This document shows, piece by piece, positions 15,711 through 23,412 of a stretch of DNA of 34,899 nucleotides. The first letter of the stretch is position 1; each line of letters opens with the position of its first letter. This DNA is from Candidatus Thorarchaeota archaeon (GTDB lineage: Archaea; Asgardarchaeota; Thorarchaeia; Thorarchaeales; Thorarchaeaceae), in NCBI GenBank assembly GCA_016841005.1, contig JAEORG010000264.1, forward strand, positions 1-34,899. The letters are read 5' to 3'. The notes under the pieces were generated by a model. That model was not told the origin of the DNA. It did no database searches and saw nothing but the letters and a program-made list of their open reading frames with translations. The position numbers and the translations under genes are program-made.

Positions 15711-17537
15711 TTGAATAATACAACAACTAAGAGAACGATAGCTATCTCTCTAGTTGCCGTTTTCTTGATGATGGCTGTGTCTCCTGCTTTTGCTCAGGCA
15801 CAGACCACTGTAGGACATTTCAAGACTGGCCCATTCGTGGATAAAATTGTCTTTGATGTCATTACACAAGAAGACCAGCAAGTCATTGCACTGCAAGATA
15901 GTGAGATTGATCTTATCGACCAACAACTTGATCCTACTTATCTGGAAACTCTTCAAGAAGCTGATAATATCGAGATTGCGAATATATTGAGAAATGGATA
16001 TGGATATGTAACAATTAACTGTGCAAAGTATCCATTCAATATAACCGCATTTCGAAGAGCACTTGCATTTGCTACAGATAAGGAAGCAATATCCGATGAT
16101 GTCTGGGACGGATTATCTCAGCCACTCGATAGTATGGTTCCTGCTACAAATCCCTTCTCAATTGAAGGTCAACTACCCTATACTTACTATGAGGCAAATA
16201 TTGCACTCGGAAATCAGATGCTAGATGATGCAGGATTTCTAGATATAGATGAGGACGGATTTAGAGAAGCTCCCAATGGACAAGACTTTGACGTCCTTGT
16301 TGAATGCGCCCAATCATCCAACATCGCCATCGAAGTTGGTGTTGTGATTGCAGATGCTCTCACAGCATTGCATGTTGATGCAACTTCCATTCCAACAGAC
16401 TTCTACGAGTATCTCAATAGGCTTTACTTGCACGGAGACTATGACATTGTCTTCCTCGGTGGAGGGTTCAGCAGCTTTGATGTTGATTGGATTGCCTATG
16501 AGTTTTGGTCCGAATATGCTGATGAACCATATTGGAACTTCCCGAACTTCCAGAATGCGTCTTACGATTCCTGGCGAGATCAACTGCTTCATGCTACCGA
16601 ATATGAAGATGTTCTCGAAGCAGCTCAAGAGATGCAGAAGATTTGGGTCTATGAAAGTCCTATGATCATCTGTTATGAGAATCTGGTGTTGTCAGCTTAC
16701 AGAACCGACCGTTTTGATGGTTGGATTAACTCTGTTGTTGATGGCGTTCCAGGCTTTTGGACTAATATCAAAGCTCATCTAAAGGATGAACTAGGAGGAC
16801 CCTTTGGAGGTACACTTCGCTGGAGTAACTCCTTGGATATTGACACGTTCAACTGGATGGCCAGCACATCAGCATATGCAAACAATGTCAATCAAATGAT
16901 GTGGGATAGTCTCATTATCGTTGCTCCAGATGGTACTGATGTTAATTGGTTAGCTGAGTCTTACACGACAGAAACACACACGGACAATCCTAGTGTGCCT
17001 GATGGTCATACAAGATTTACCTTCCAAATGATTCAAAATGCCACTTGGACTGATGGAATGCCATTGACTGCTGAGGATGCAGCTTTTACGCTCAACTATC
17101 TAAAAGAGGCTCCTGGAAACCAATACGGGTCTGATCTCACTGACTTAGTTGCAGCATATGCACCAACAACTTACACTCTAGTTGTTGAGTTCGATACAGA
17201 ATCATTCTGGCACTTACATACAGTTGCATACAAACCAATAATTCCCAAACATGTGTTTGAGGAAATAGGTGCGGCGAATTGGAACCTCTGGAATCCTGAT
17301 CCACCAAATGAGGCGATGGTCACCTCTGGTCCATTCAATGTGTCTGAGTATGTTGCAGGTGAATTCACTGAACTGACCTACAATCCTAACTACTTCTTTG
17401 GTCCCGATAGAACAACTAGTCCAACTACACCTACTGGAAGTACTGGTCCTGACTTTACACTTGCTATCGTTGCAGGTGCAGTTGGGGCTGCAGTAGTCAT
17501 TCTTGTTGGTGGATTTGTTCTAATGCGTCAGAGATAG
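15711..17537 (+). CDS. Oligopeptide-type ABC solute-binding protein (SBP_bac_5), apparently circularly permuted
   Basis: A 608-residue extracytoplasmic protein: signal peptide (RTIAISLVAVFLMMAVSPAF, cut near AQAQ), a large SBP family 5 body, a Thr/Pro/Gly linker near 568-581, and a C-terminal membrane anchor (FTLAIVAGAVGAAVVILVGG). The body order is unusual. Residues 33-360 look like the usual C-terminal half: FVDKIVFDVITQEDQQVIAL, FRRALAFATDKEAI near 114, AYRTDRFDGW near 330. Residues 365-567 look like the usual N-terminal half: GGTLRW, WDSLIIVAPDGTDVNWLAES, TWTDGMPLTAEDAAFTLNYL, PIIPKHVFEE, TSGPFNVSEY, YNPNYF. The start is TTG, the only candidate before the signal peptide; a GGAG is 11 bases away. 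No permease or ATPase genes are adjacent. Confidence 0.88.
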   Translation: MNNTTTKRTIAISLVAVFLMMAVSPAFAQAQTTVGHFKTGPFVDKIVFDVITQEDQQVIALQDSEIDLIDQQLDPTYLETLQEADNIEIANILRNGYGYVTINCAKYPFNITAFRRALAFATDKEAISDDVWDGLSQPLDSMVPATNPFSIEGQLPYTYYEANIALGNQMLDDAGFLDIDEDGFREAPNGQDFDVLVECAQSSNIAIEVGVVIADALTALHVDATSIPTDFYEYLNRLYLHGDYDIVFLGGGFSSFDVDWIAYEFWSEYADEPYWNFPNFQNASYDSWRDQLLHATEYEDVLEAAQEMQKIWVYESPMIICYENLVLSAYRTDRFDGWINSVVDGVPGFWTNIKAHLKDELGGPFGGTLRWSNSLDIDTFNWMASTSAYANNVNQMMWDSLIIVAPDGTDVNWLAESYTTETHTDNPSVPDGHTRFTFQMIQNATWTDGMPLTAEDAAFTLNYLKEAPGNQYGSDLTDLVAAYAPTTYTLVVEFDTESFWHLHTVAYKPIIPKHVFEEIGAANWNLWNPDPPNEAMVTSGPFNVSEYVAGEFTELTYNPNYFFGPDRTTSPTTPTGSTGPDFTLAIVAGAVGAAVVILVGGFVLMRQR

Positions 17538-17554
17538 TCTAGGTACAATTTATT

Positions 17555-17586
17555 GGGGGCTATTGTCCCCCTCCCTCCTTTTTTTT
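17555..17586 (+). terminator. Intrinsic-type terminator after the solute-binding protein gene
   Basis: GGGGG (17555-17559) and CCCCC (17567-17571) flank a 7-base loop, then a pyrimidine stretch ends in eight Ts (17579-17586). This is the clearest terminator in the window. It lies between convergent genes, and the T-run abuts the stop of the acetyltransferase gene. Confidence 0.8.
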
Positions 17587-18156
17587 CTAAGGCGTACCTG
17601 ACAGAGTTCCTGGAGGATATCGTTCCAAAAACTCACTCCTTAAGATATCCATCGCAATATGGTCGTGGAATTTTCCCATTGAGAAAACCATCTCTCTGTA
17701 CACACCTATTTTCTTGAATCCAACCTTTTCATAGACTCGTTGAGCTCTTGTGTTCTCTCCATGTACATACAGGTAGATATTATTCATGCCTAAAACATGG
17801 AATCCTACCCAGAGCATTGTTGTGGTAGCATCAGTTCCAAATCCTCTATCTTGCGCTTCGGAGTTCCAAATAGCGATACCGAATTCTGCATGCCTGTTCT
17901 GTTTTGATATATTGAACAAGCTAATTGTACCAAGGAACTCTCCAGATTTCTTATCTTCAACTGCTAGAACAAGTTGTCCGTCCTTCCAAGGATCTGCTAT
18001 TGTGACTTTTTCTAACCATTCTTGTTCAGATTTTCTTGAATTAGGTAGCAGACCTCCGAGATATTGCCTGGTTTCAATATTGTTCACAAATTTCATCAAT
18101 ATATCGAGATCATCAACTTCTATTGGCCTGAGTTTCACCAAGTTTCCGTAGTACAT
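17587..18156 (-). CDS. GNAT family N-acetyltransferase (RimJ/RimL-like)
   Basis: A GNAT acetyltransferase of about 189 residues that uses acetyl-CoA to acetylate an amine, here of unknown identity. LVKLRPIEVDDLDILMKFVN opens the domain. The acetyl-CoA loop is in AIWNSEAQDRGFGTDATTTM near residue 110, a RGFGT form of the Q/RxxGxG/A motif. YLYVHGENTRAQRVYEKVGF closes it as in RimJ/RimL-type enzymes. I chose the ATG; a TTG six codons upstream (18174) has AAGGT about 12 bases before it and is a real alternative. It is convergent with the solute-binding protein gene. Confidence 0.9.
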   Translation of the reverse strand: MYYGNLVKLRPIEVDDLDILMKFVNNIETRQYLGGLLPNSRKSEQEWLEKVTIADPWKDGQLVLAVEDKKSGEFLGTISLFNISKQNRHAEFGIAIWNSEAQDRGFGTDATTTMLWVGFHVLGMNNIYLYVHGENTRAQRVYEKVGFKKIGVYREMVFSMGKFHDHIAMDILRSEFLERYPPGTLSGTP

Positions 18157-18312
18157 GAATTCTATCAGTAGCAAGGTTTCAGATAACCTTCATGGTTTAC
18201 AAAATATCTTCCCTCTGGATTCAACGAATTTAGATTAGTAAATTGTCGTTATCCTTTTATTGAGCTTAACTCTCTGATGAGTTGACTTCCTTTAAAGGAG
18301 GAGACTGGAGAA

Positions 18313-18654
18313 ATGCAGTTCGAATTTATTCTAGCAAGTCTAGGCACGATATTCATACTGATGATAATAATTGGTTTGATTATCAATGCACTATTCCTTG
18401 GAATCGCTCTAGGTTTCGTAAATGGCGAGAATAGAGAACTCGGAACAACTTTCGTCACAGCACTTGGAATGGGTCTTTTAGGCTGGATTCCAGTACTAGG
18501 TTGTATAATTTCATGGTATCTTATTAAGACCCGACATGAAGTTGGTTGGGGTGGAGCAATAGTTGCATGGCTACTTACATTCATCATTGAAGCAATAGTC
18601 TTAGCCCTACTAATCTTTGGAGGCATTCTTGCCCTTCTAGCACTACCCTTCTAA
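18313..18654 (+). CDS. Small integral membrane protein
   Basis: A 113-residue hydrophobic protein with three to four predicted membrane helices: LGTIFILMIIIGLIINALFL, then TALGMGLLGWIPVLGCIISW, then GAIVAWLLTFIIEAIVLALL. A short charged loop (NGENREL) follows the first helix. The translation signals are strong: AAAGGAGGAG and a second GGAG before the ATG. A TTTTATTG near 18257 may be its TATA element. I do not recognise the family. Confidence 0.8.
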   Translation: MQFEFILASLGTIFILMIIIGLIINALFLGIALGFVNGENRELGTTFVTALGMGLLGWIPVLGCIISWYLIKTRHEVGWGGAIVAWLLTFIIEAIVLALLIFGGILALLALPF

Positions 18655-18698
18655 TACAAGTATACTAGAGTTATCCAACGGATGATTGAGTGAAGGTA

Positions 18699-19373
18699 AT
18701 GGAAAGGACTGATGAAGAAATAACCGAACGACCATGCGATAAGGTTCTCTCTGATCCAAATAGAGGGAAACTCGTTGTGGATTTCGGACAGGTTGCTAGG
18801 CGACCACTTCGGTTCTTGAAACTCTTGAGTCCATTCCTTACCTCTCATCATCCTCTTTGTTCTCAATTTGAAGGTCATACTATCTATCTAAGACAAAGAA
18901 AATTCTGCGTTGGTTGCTTGTTCAATTCCCTCTCATTTTTCATAGCTTTTCCAAGCCTACTTCTTCTTTGGTTCATGTTTCCTCTTCTACTTACAAACAG
19001 AATTCTATTCTGGAGTGGTGCAATAGGAGTAGCAATATCATTGGTGAGTAGTGCTCTCGGATTTAATGAGAATATGAGAGTGAAAGTGGTTTCGAAATTA
19101 CTTCTTGGATCTGGATTCGCTGCAGTGTGTCTATCCATACTAGTATCTGGTAATGATATCTTATTCATGTTTGATGTCAAGATTATCATTATTTTGATAC
19201 TTTATTTTCCTATCATGGCCATTATGAATGCAAAACGGATGTTGGAGATTGAGAAAGAATGCACCGCTTGCGAATTCAATATGAGATGGAGCAAGTGTCC
19301 TGGATTCAGAGATATTGTGTGTGACGCAGTTGATGAAGGCTTTGTTCGTCCTAAAGCTAAACCACCGAATTAG
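18699..19373 (+). CDS. Cysteine-rich membrane protein of unknown function
   Basis: About 224 residues with a soluble N-terminal section, four to five membrane helices in the middle (for example FIAFPSLLLLWFMFPLLLTN) and a soluble tail. Two cysteine clusters flank the membrane part: HPLCSQFEGHTIYL with KFCVGC near residue 60-73, and ECTACEFNMRWSKCPGF near 190. Together they could bind a metal on the same membrane face. The ATG at 18699 has GAAGG close upstream; a GTG at 18690 adds three residues. Not recognised. It follows the preceding small membrane gene by 44 bp. Confidence 0.75.
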   Translation: MERTDEEITERPCDKVLSDPNRGKLVVDFGQVARRPLRFLKLLSPFLTSHHPLCSQFEGHTIYLRQRKFCVGCLFNSLSFFIAFPSLLLLWFMFPLLLTNRILFWSGAIGVAISLVSSALGFNENMRVKVVSKLLLGSGFAAVCLSILVSGNDILFMFDVKIIIILILYFPIMAIMNAKRMLEIEKECTACEFNMRWSKCPGFRDIVCDAVDEGFVRPKAKPPN

Positions 19374-19432
19374 AAAATACGCCTTTCGACAGACTAATTA
19401 TAGAAAACATAATGGACTCTTAGGCGGTAGGT

Positions 19433-20029
19433 ATGACTCCACGGAAAGAAGTCTTCAAAGATCCACTTATCCGAATACCTGTCGAAAGGATTCGCTTTCC
19501 AGATATTTGTCCAATATGTGGGACTAAAGCATCACGACCTGCGAGAATTGCAGCAACCCCAGGGAAGAACAGATTCCTACGTCCTGAGTGGGATCCATCA
19601 TTCTACCCCTCTGTGCGCAGGAGATATAATCTTACACAACCAGAAACCAGAACACTTCTTCTTCACGTGTGTGATTACCATTACAAATCAGATGAAGGTG
19701 ATACAAACTACAAGGTCTTTTGTATTGTTGGCAATGGGCTTCTCGCTGCAGCATTCATATTCTCCCTTTTTTCCATAGGTGGTGACCTCTGGATGGGTAT
19801 GACTCCTGATGCAATACCCCTGATGATTTTAGGATTCTTTCCTCTATCACTTTTAATTACAATATTTGCATTCAGAGCAGGGCCGCTGGCTTCTTCTGTA
19901 AAGATTATAGGATTCGACTCTGGCTTCCAGAATGTCTGGCTTCAATTCAAGAGGGCTGATTATCGAGAAGCATTCATGGAAGAAAATGCTATGAGTGCAG
20001 AGCTAGTTAGTTGGATTGTACGTTCATAA
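19433..20029 (+). CDS. Membrane protein with an N-terminal zinc-finger-like motif
   Basis: A 198-residue protein. Near residue 26 it has CPICGTKASRP and near 77 LHVCDYHYK, which together could make a zinc site of three cysteines and a histidine. Two membrane helices follow (VFCIVGNGLLAAAFIFSLFS and AIPLMILGFFPLSLLITIFA). The C-terminal 45 residues look like a small soluble domain (IIGFDSGFQNVWLQFKRADY). GGCGGTAGGT lies immediately upstream of the ATG. No family is recognised. Its position next to another cysteine-rich membrane protein suggests a shared role. Confidence 0.75.
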   Translation: MTPRKEVFKDPLIRIPVERIRFPDICPICGTKASRPARIAATPGKNRFLRPEWDPSFYPSVRRRYNLTQPETRTLLLHVCDYHYKSDEGDTNYKVFCIVGNGLLAAAFIFSLFSIGGDLWMGMTPDAIPLMILGFFPLSLLITIFAFRAGPLASSVKIIGFDSGFQNVWLQFKRADYREAFMEENAMSAELVSWIVRS

Positions 20030-20110
20030 GAATCTATGATTAAGGGTGAGTTATATCATCTATCAACGTATTGTATTGTGAGTGTACTCTGAAATGGAGA
20101 AGTGTTTAGA

Positions 20111-20347
20111 ATGAATGATGGACTAGAGGATATCGAGGTAAGAGGTCTTATTTCTAAAGTACTTAATCGATACGTCGTAATCACCGAAGAGGGAGGAGAA
20201 TATGAACTATCGGCAATAATGCCTTGGGAAGCCGTGTCCCCAGATTTTGATAGTGGACGTTTCGCTAAAGAGCTTGGTCATACTATGATTGTATCTGGAA
20301 AATCTGATGGTAGCACAATTTGGGGTGCTAGACTACATACTCCTTGA
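20111..20347 (+). CDS. Small OB-like protein of unknown function
   Basis: A 78-residue protein whose pattern (VRGLISKVLNRYVVITEEGG, then MIVSGKSDGSTIWGARLH) fits a small five-stranded beta barrel like the stand-alone OB-like domains that handle nucleic acid or metal sites. No catalytic motif is visible. The ATG has GGAG 11 bases upstream; a GTG at 20102 is closer to that site and would add three residues. Confidence 0.65.
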   Translation: MNDGLEDIEVRGLISKVLNRYVVITEEGGEYELSAIMPWEAVSPDFDSGRFAKELGHTMIVSGKSDGSTIWGARLHTP

Positions 20348-20373
20348 GGACTCGTCACTTTCGGTGTTTGAAA

Positions 20374-20748
20374 ATGATTACAGGAATTGATGTTGTTTTT
20401 ATTCATGTTCAGGATCCTGTTAAGATGGCATCATGGTATCAAGAGGTACTAGGGGTAGATATAGGATTTCAGACTCCTAATCTTCATTGGCAGGAGTTGA
20501 ACTTGAACGATAATCGTCCACCCACTCGTTTTGGGCTTGATCATATCGGAGATATACCATCTCCAACCGAACAACAACGTATCATGATTTCTTTTGGAGT
20601 AGAAGATATACACCTAATTGTTGAAACGCTCGAAAAACGAGGTATTGTGTTCTATGGCACTCCAAAAATTGTAGATGCGGGACCTACATTATTTGCAACT
20701 ACAAAGGACCCTGAAGGAAATTGGTTACAATTCTCCCAGAAAAAATAA
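20374..20748 (+). CDS. VOC (glyoxalase/bleomycin resistance) family protein
   Basis: A 124-residue vicinal-oxygen-chelate protein with two beta-alpha-beta-beta-beta repeats: MITGIDVVFIHVQDPVKMAS with WYQEVLGVDIGF in the first, and ISFGVEDIHLIVETLEKRGI with FATTKDPEGNWLQFSQ in the second. Potential metal ligands are H16 or neighbours in repeat one, H53 in GLDHIG, and the glutamate of DPEGN. Members range from glyoxalase I to dioxygenases and resistance proteins, so no substrate is proposed. I chose the ATG with GGTG upstream; the frame extends to a TTG at 20344. Confidence 0.88.
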   Translation: MITGIDVVFIHVQDPVKMASWYQEVLGVDIGFQTPNLHWQELNLNDNRPPTRFGLDHIGDIPSPTEQQRIMISFGVEDIHLIVETLEKRGIVFYGTPKIVDAGPTLFATTKDPEGNWLQFSQKK

Positions 20749-20763
20749 GAAAAAGAAGTGACA

Positions 20764-20794
20764 GGAGCTTGACCTGCCTTCACAGGCGAGCTCC
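20764..20794. terminator. Hairpin between convergent genes
   Basis: GGAGCT (20764-20769) and AGCTCC (20789-20794) pair, with an inner CCTG/CAGG stem, in the short spacer between the VOC gene and the superoxide reductase gene. It may terminate both transcripts, though no long T-run follows. Confidence 0.5.
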
Positions 20795-20814
20795 AATTGG
20801 GTCATGGGATTGTA

Positions 20815-21192
20815 CTAGACAAGCTCAGTTTCGTTTTTCCAAAGGCCATGAATATTGCAATAAGAAGTAGCCATGATTGTTCCTTTTTTCATTGTCTTGA
20901 AAGCAAAGACTGCATATGGCTCAGAATACATCTCACTTGTATCAGCTCCTTGAGCTGATTCTCCATGATGATCAAATGTGCAATATCCAATTTCAATTGG
21001 GAATTTTTCTCCTTCTGGCAAGAAGAAAGCATCACACCACTTGATGTGATGTGCGGTTGTATTAGGATGAGGTATCTCCTTTCCAACGGAAACGGTGATA
21101 TGATAATAACCATCACCTTTCTTCTCAATTTCAATTACAGGGACATGCTTTTCGCTTTTCCAGTCTGCTGTCTGAATCCATTTCTGGGACAT
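20815..21192 (-). CDS. sor: Superoxide reductase (neelaredoxin type)
   Basis: A 125-residue class II superoxide reductase, which reduces superoxide to peroxide at a Fe(His)4Cys centre and is typical of anaerobes and microaerophiles. All expected residues are present: the catalytic E14-K15 next to ligand H16 (EKHVP), H42 in HPN, H48 in HHIKW, and C112 and H115 in CNIHGLW. There is no N-terminal desulforedoxin domain, so it has a single iron. The ATG has GAGGT nine bases upstream; the frame extends three codons to a TTG. Confidence 0.95.
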   Translation of the reverse strand: MSQKWIQTADWKSEKHVPVIEIEKKGDGYYHITVSVGKEIPHPNTTAHHIKWCDAFFLPEGEKFPIEIGYCTFDHHGESAQGADTSEMYSEPYAVFAFKTMKKGTIMATSYCNIHGLWKNETELV

Positions 21193-21333
21193 TCTTCTCA
21201 AACCTCAAGTATCTGTCATTAGACAGAAAATTCTGCCTACGCATAGGTCATTGCTATCCTCTGTTAAAATCCCTTCGACATGGCATAATAATCCAGTAAT
21301 TCCTGAATGATTGAATAACATAGGTCAGCAAGA

Positions 21334-21340
21334 TTATATA
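21334..21340 (+). promoter_or_regulatory. TATA box for the ECF S-component gene
   Basis: TTATATA, predicting a transcript start near 21362 and a leader of about 30 bases that contains the AAGGTGA ribosome site. Confidence 0.55.
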
Positions 21341-21392
21341 GAGACCCTTCAGCGAAAGCTTGTAGGTATTACACAGTTCGAAGGTGAACGTT

Positions 21393-21986
21393 GTGATAGA
21401 AGGTCAGGATAATTCTACTGATTCAGAAATTGAAGAGAGAATGATCAGAATTACAGGACCAATGTCCCCGACGGTCTATATTGTCCTCCTTGCACTAATG
21501 ACTGCCCTTACAACTGTCGCAACAATTGTGTTTGTTATCCCATTTCCATCAACAGCTGGCTACTTCAATCTAGGCGATGCAATGGTAATGATTAGTGGTT
21601 TATTACTTGGTCCAGTTGGAGGTCTAATTGCAGGAGGAGTAGGTTCAGCTATGGGTGATGTAGCACTTAACTATCTTCCATATGCACCAATTACACTTGT
21701 AGTAAAAGGTGGAGAGGGTCTAGTGGTAGGTACAATAAGCAGATACGCGATGAGCGATAGGAACTTTAGTTTCTGGGACATTCTAGCAGTCATTTTGGGG
21801 TCTGTCATCATGCTAGCAGGATATTTTGTATGTGAAGTCCTAATTCTAGGTATAAGTTCTGGATTTGCTCTACTTGAACTGATTACCATCAATTCAATAC
21901 AAGTTATCATGGGAAGCATTATCGCGTTAATTGTTGGTCCAATACTGAGGTACTTTCTACAAGGATATACTTCTTCACAGGAATGA
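21393..21986 (+). CDS. ECF transporter S component (vitamin uptake)
   Basis: A substrate-binding membrane subunit of an energy-coupling-factor transporter, about 197 residues with five to six helices. The region GYFNLGDAMVMISGLLLGPV followed by GGLIAGGVGSAMGD is the conserved S-component core, and PITLVVKGGEGLVVGTIS follows it as in thiamine-, riboflavin- or pyridoxine-type members. No A (ATPase) or T subunits lie nearby, so it presumably shares a common ECF module. I chose the GTG at 21393, which has AAGGTGA five bases upstream; an overlapping GTG at 21384 is possible. The vitamin cannot be decided. Confidence 0.87.
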   Translation: MIEGQDNSTDSEIEERMIRITGPMSPTVYIVLLALMTALTTVATIVFVIPFPSTAGYFNLGDAMVMISGLLLGPVGGLIAGGVGSAMGDVALNYLPYAPITLVVKGGEGLVVGTISRYAMSDRNFSFWDILAVILGSVIMLAGYFVCEVLILGISSGFALLELITINSIQVIMGSIIALIVGPILRYFLQGYTSSQE

Positions 21987-22084
21987 TATTGCTCATCGGT
22001 GGAATCCCTTTTTAGGAGATTACCATCCAAAAGAGAACGAGTCTATTCAAGATTTCATCTGAAATCTTATCGAGGTTTTCAGAA

Positions 22085-23365
22085 ATGACTGATCGAAGTA
22101 AACTGAGAATTGATGTCGAACGTCTGAATGAAATTAACGAGTTTCTCTTGAAGGATGACAATCCACTGATCAATGGTATTATCGACGTCATTGAGAAATA
22201 TGGTGGGGTTGAGGAGATTAATAGTAAGGCCAACGAAGCACGAAAACTCGAGAATCTTCTTGTCATGCTGGAATCGAAAAATTCCCCTTTTGTCAAGGAC
22301 CTTCAGTGGTTACAGGAACAGCGCGATAATGATGCCTTTGTTAGCATTCCTGAATATCGCAAATCCATTCTTGGTGATAAGGCGGATTCCATGACCTTCG
22401 ATGAGTCTTTCGCAGTCACACTTGAAATCAGTGCCTGTCAGTATTTTCCATGGATTATTGAAGAAGCCAAGCAAGCAATTGAGAAACGCAATCTGATGCC
22501 TGGGAGATTCATTCGTGTGCGTAACATGAAAGAGCAAAGTGAGGACAATCAGGTTATTGCATTTGCTGCCGCAATGCAAATTGTAGATGCGTCTTATGTA
22601 GAAACTCTTGATACAAAAGGAACATATCCCGGACCGGATGGTGCCCCTGTGAATGTACATCTTGGGGGTCCTGATACAATAACAGGGTATTTTGGGGGAG
22701 TTGGGATGCCCAACGAATTCCCATTAAAATGGGCTGATGAATATCTTCACCATTATACAACATACGGAGTAAAACAAGTACTCAATATTAACCCTGGAAG
22801 TGTTCTACTGGGATATATGATGCATAAACTTGGGATTGATATGGAGTTCAAGATTTCTGTGTTCATGGGAAATGATAATCCATTCGCAAGTCTGTGGACT
22901 CTTCTTACAGCTAAATTATTCAGTCGCGATGATGGGTCTTCACCTCTGATTGGATACAATCTATCAAACAGTGTGAATAACGAAACTATTGAGCTATCAG
23001 CATATGTACGTGGAAGCTTTGGCTTTGAGGATGTTGTTCGAATCGAACATCATATCACTGAAACGTACAAGAGCATTGTTCGGCAGCCCTATGACCGTAC
23101 CGCTGAACTTGTTGAACTAGCAAATCGTGTGAAGAATATCAGTGCTAAACATGAGGGAGGCATCCCAGAGATTGACGCTAAACGAGAACATCCGAGTGAT
23201 ATCTTAGACTACTTCAGAGCTAAAGTTGAGATTAATGATGCAGGAGATATGCCGCATCTGCTACGTAACTATCTTGACAAACATCATGCATTGAATAGGA
23301 CTGCTGAGGCTTTAACCAAGAATGGACTTGCATTCATTGCCGCAGGTAATCTGCATAAGAACTGA
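22085..23365 (+). CDS. Conserved 426-residue protein of unknown function
   Basis: I do not recognise the family. The first 110 residues are helical and charged. Residues 115-330 look like an alpha/beta barrel with highly patterned motifs: PGRFIRVRNMKEQ, VHLGGPDTITGYFGGVG, YGVKQVLNINPGSVLLGYMM, KISVFMGNDNPFASLWTL and GYNLSNSVNNETIELSAYV. The many Gly/Pro/Asn motifs in loops are typical of an active site, so an enzyme is likely. The C-terminal 100 residues are helical. No signal or membrane segment. GAGGT lies about eight bases before the ATG and a strong hairpin terminator follows, so it is a monocistronic gene. Confidence 0.85.
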   Translation: MTDRSKLRIDVERLNEINEFLLKDDNPLINGIIDVIEKYGGVEEINSKANEARKLENLLVMLESKNSPFVKDLQWLQEQRDNDAFVSIPEYRKSILGDKADSMTFDESFAVTLEISACQYFPWIIEEAKQAIEKRNLMPGRFIRVRNMKEQSEDNQVIAFAAAMQIVDASYVETLDTKGTYPGPDGAPVNVHLGGPDTITGYFGGVGMPNEFPLKWADEYLHHYTTYGVKQVLNINPGSVLLGYMMHKLGIDMEFKISVFMGNDNPFASLWTLLTAKLFSRDDGSSPLIGYNLSNSVNNETIELSAYVRGSFGFEDVVRIEHHITETYKSIVRQPYDRTAELVELANRVKNISAKHEGGIPEIDAKREHPSDILDYFRAKVEINDAGDMPHLLRNYLDKHHALNRTAEALTKNGLAFIAAGNLHKN

Positions 23366-23378
23366 TTAGGATACAGAA

Positions 23379-23399
23379 GAGGAGGGATTTACCCTCCTC
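23379..23399 (+). terminator. Hairpin terminator after the 426-residue protein gene
   Basis: GAGGAGGG and CCCTCCTC form a perfect 8-bp stem with a 5-base loop, 14 bases after the stop and between convergent genes. The stem begins with a purine-rich arm, as in the hairpin at 13330-13354. Confidence 0.65.
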
Positions 23400-23412
23400 A
23401 TACTAAACCAGA

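Noticed and set aside
18249..18626. 125-residue minus-strand frame opposite the small membrane protein
   Set aside because: The plus strand has a strong ribosome site and clean membrane helices; the minus frame is a shadow rich in Pro, Ser and Ile.
21671..22030. 119-residue minus-strand frame opposite the ECF S component
   Set aside because: Antisense to conserved S-component motifs and without start signals.
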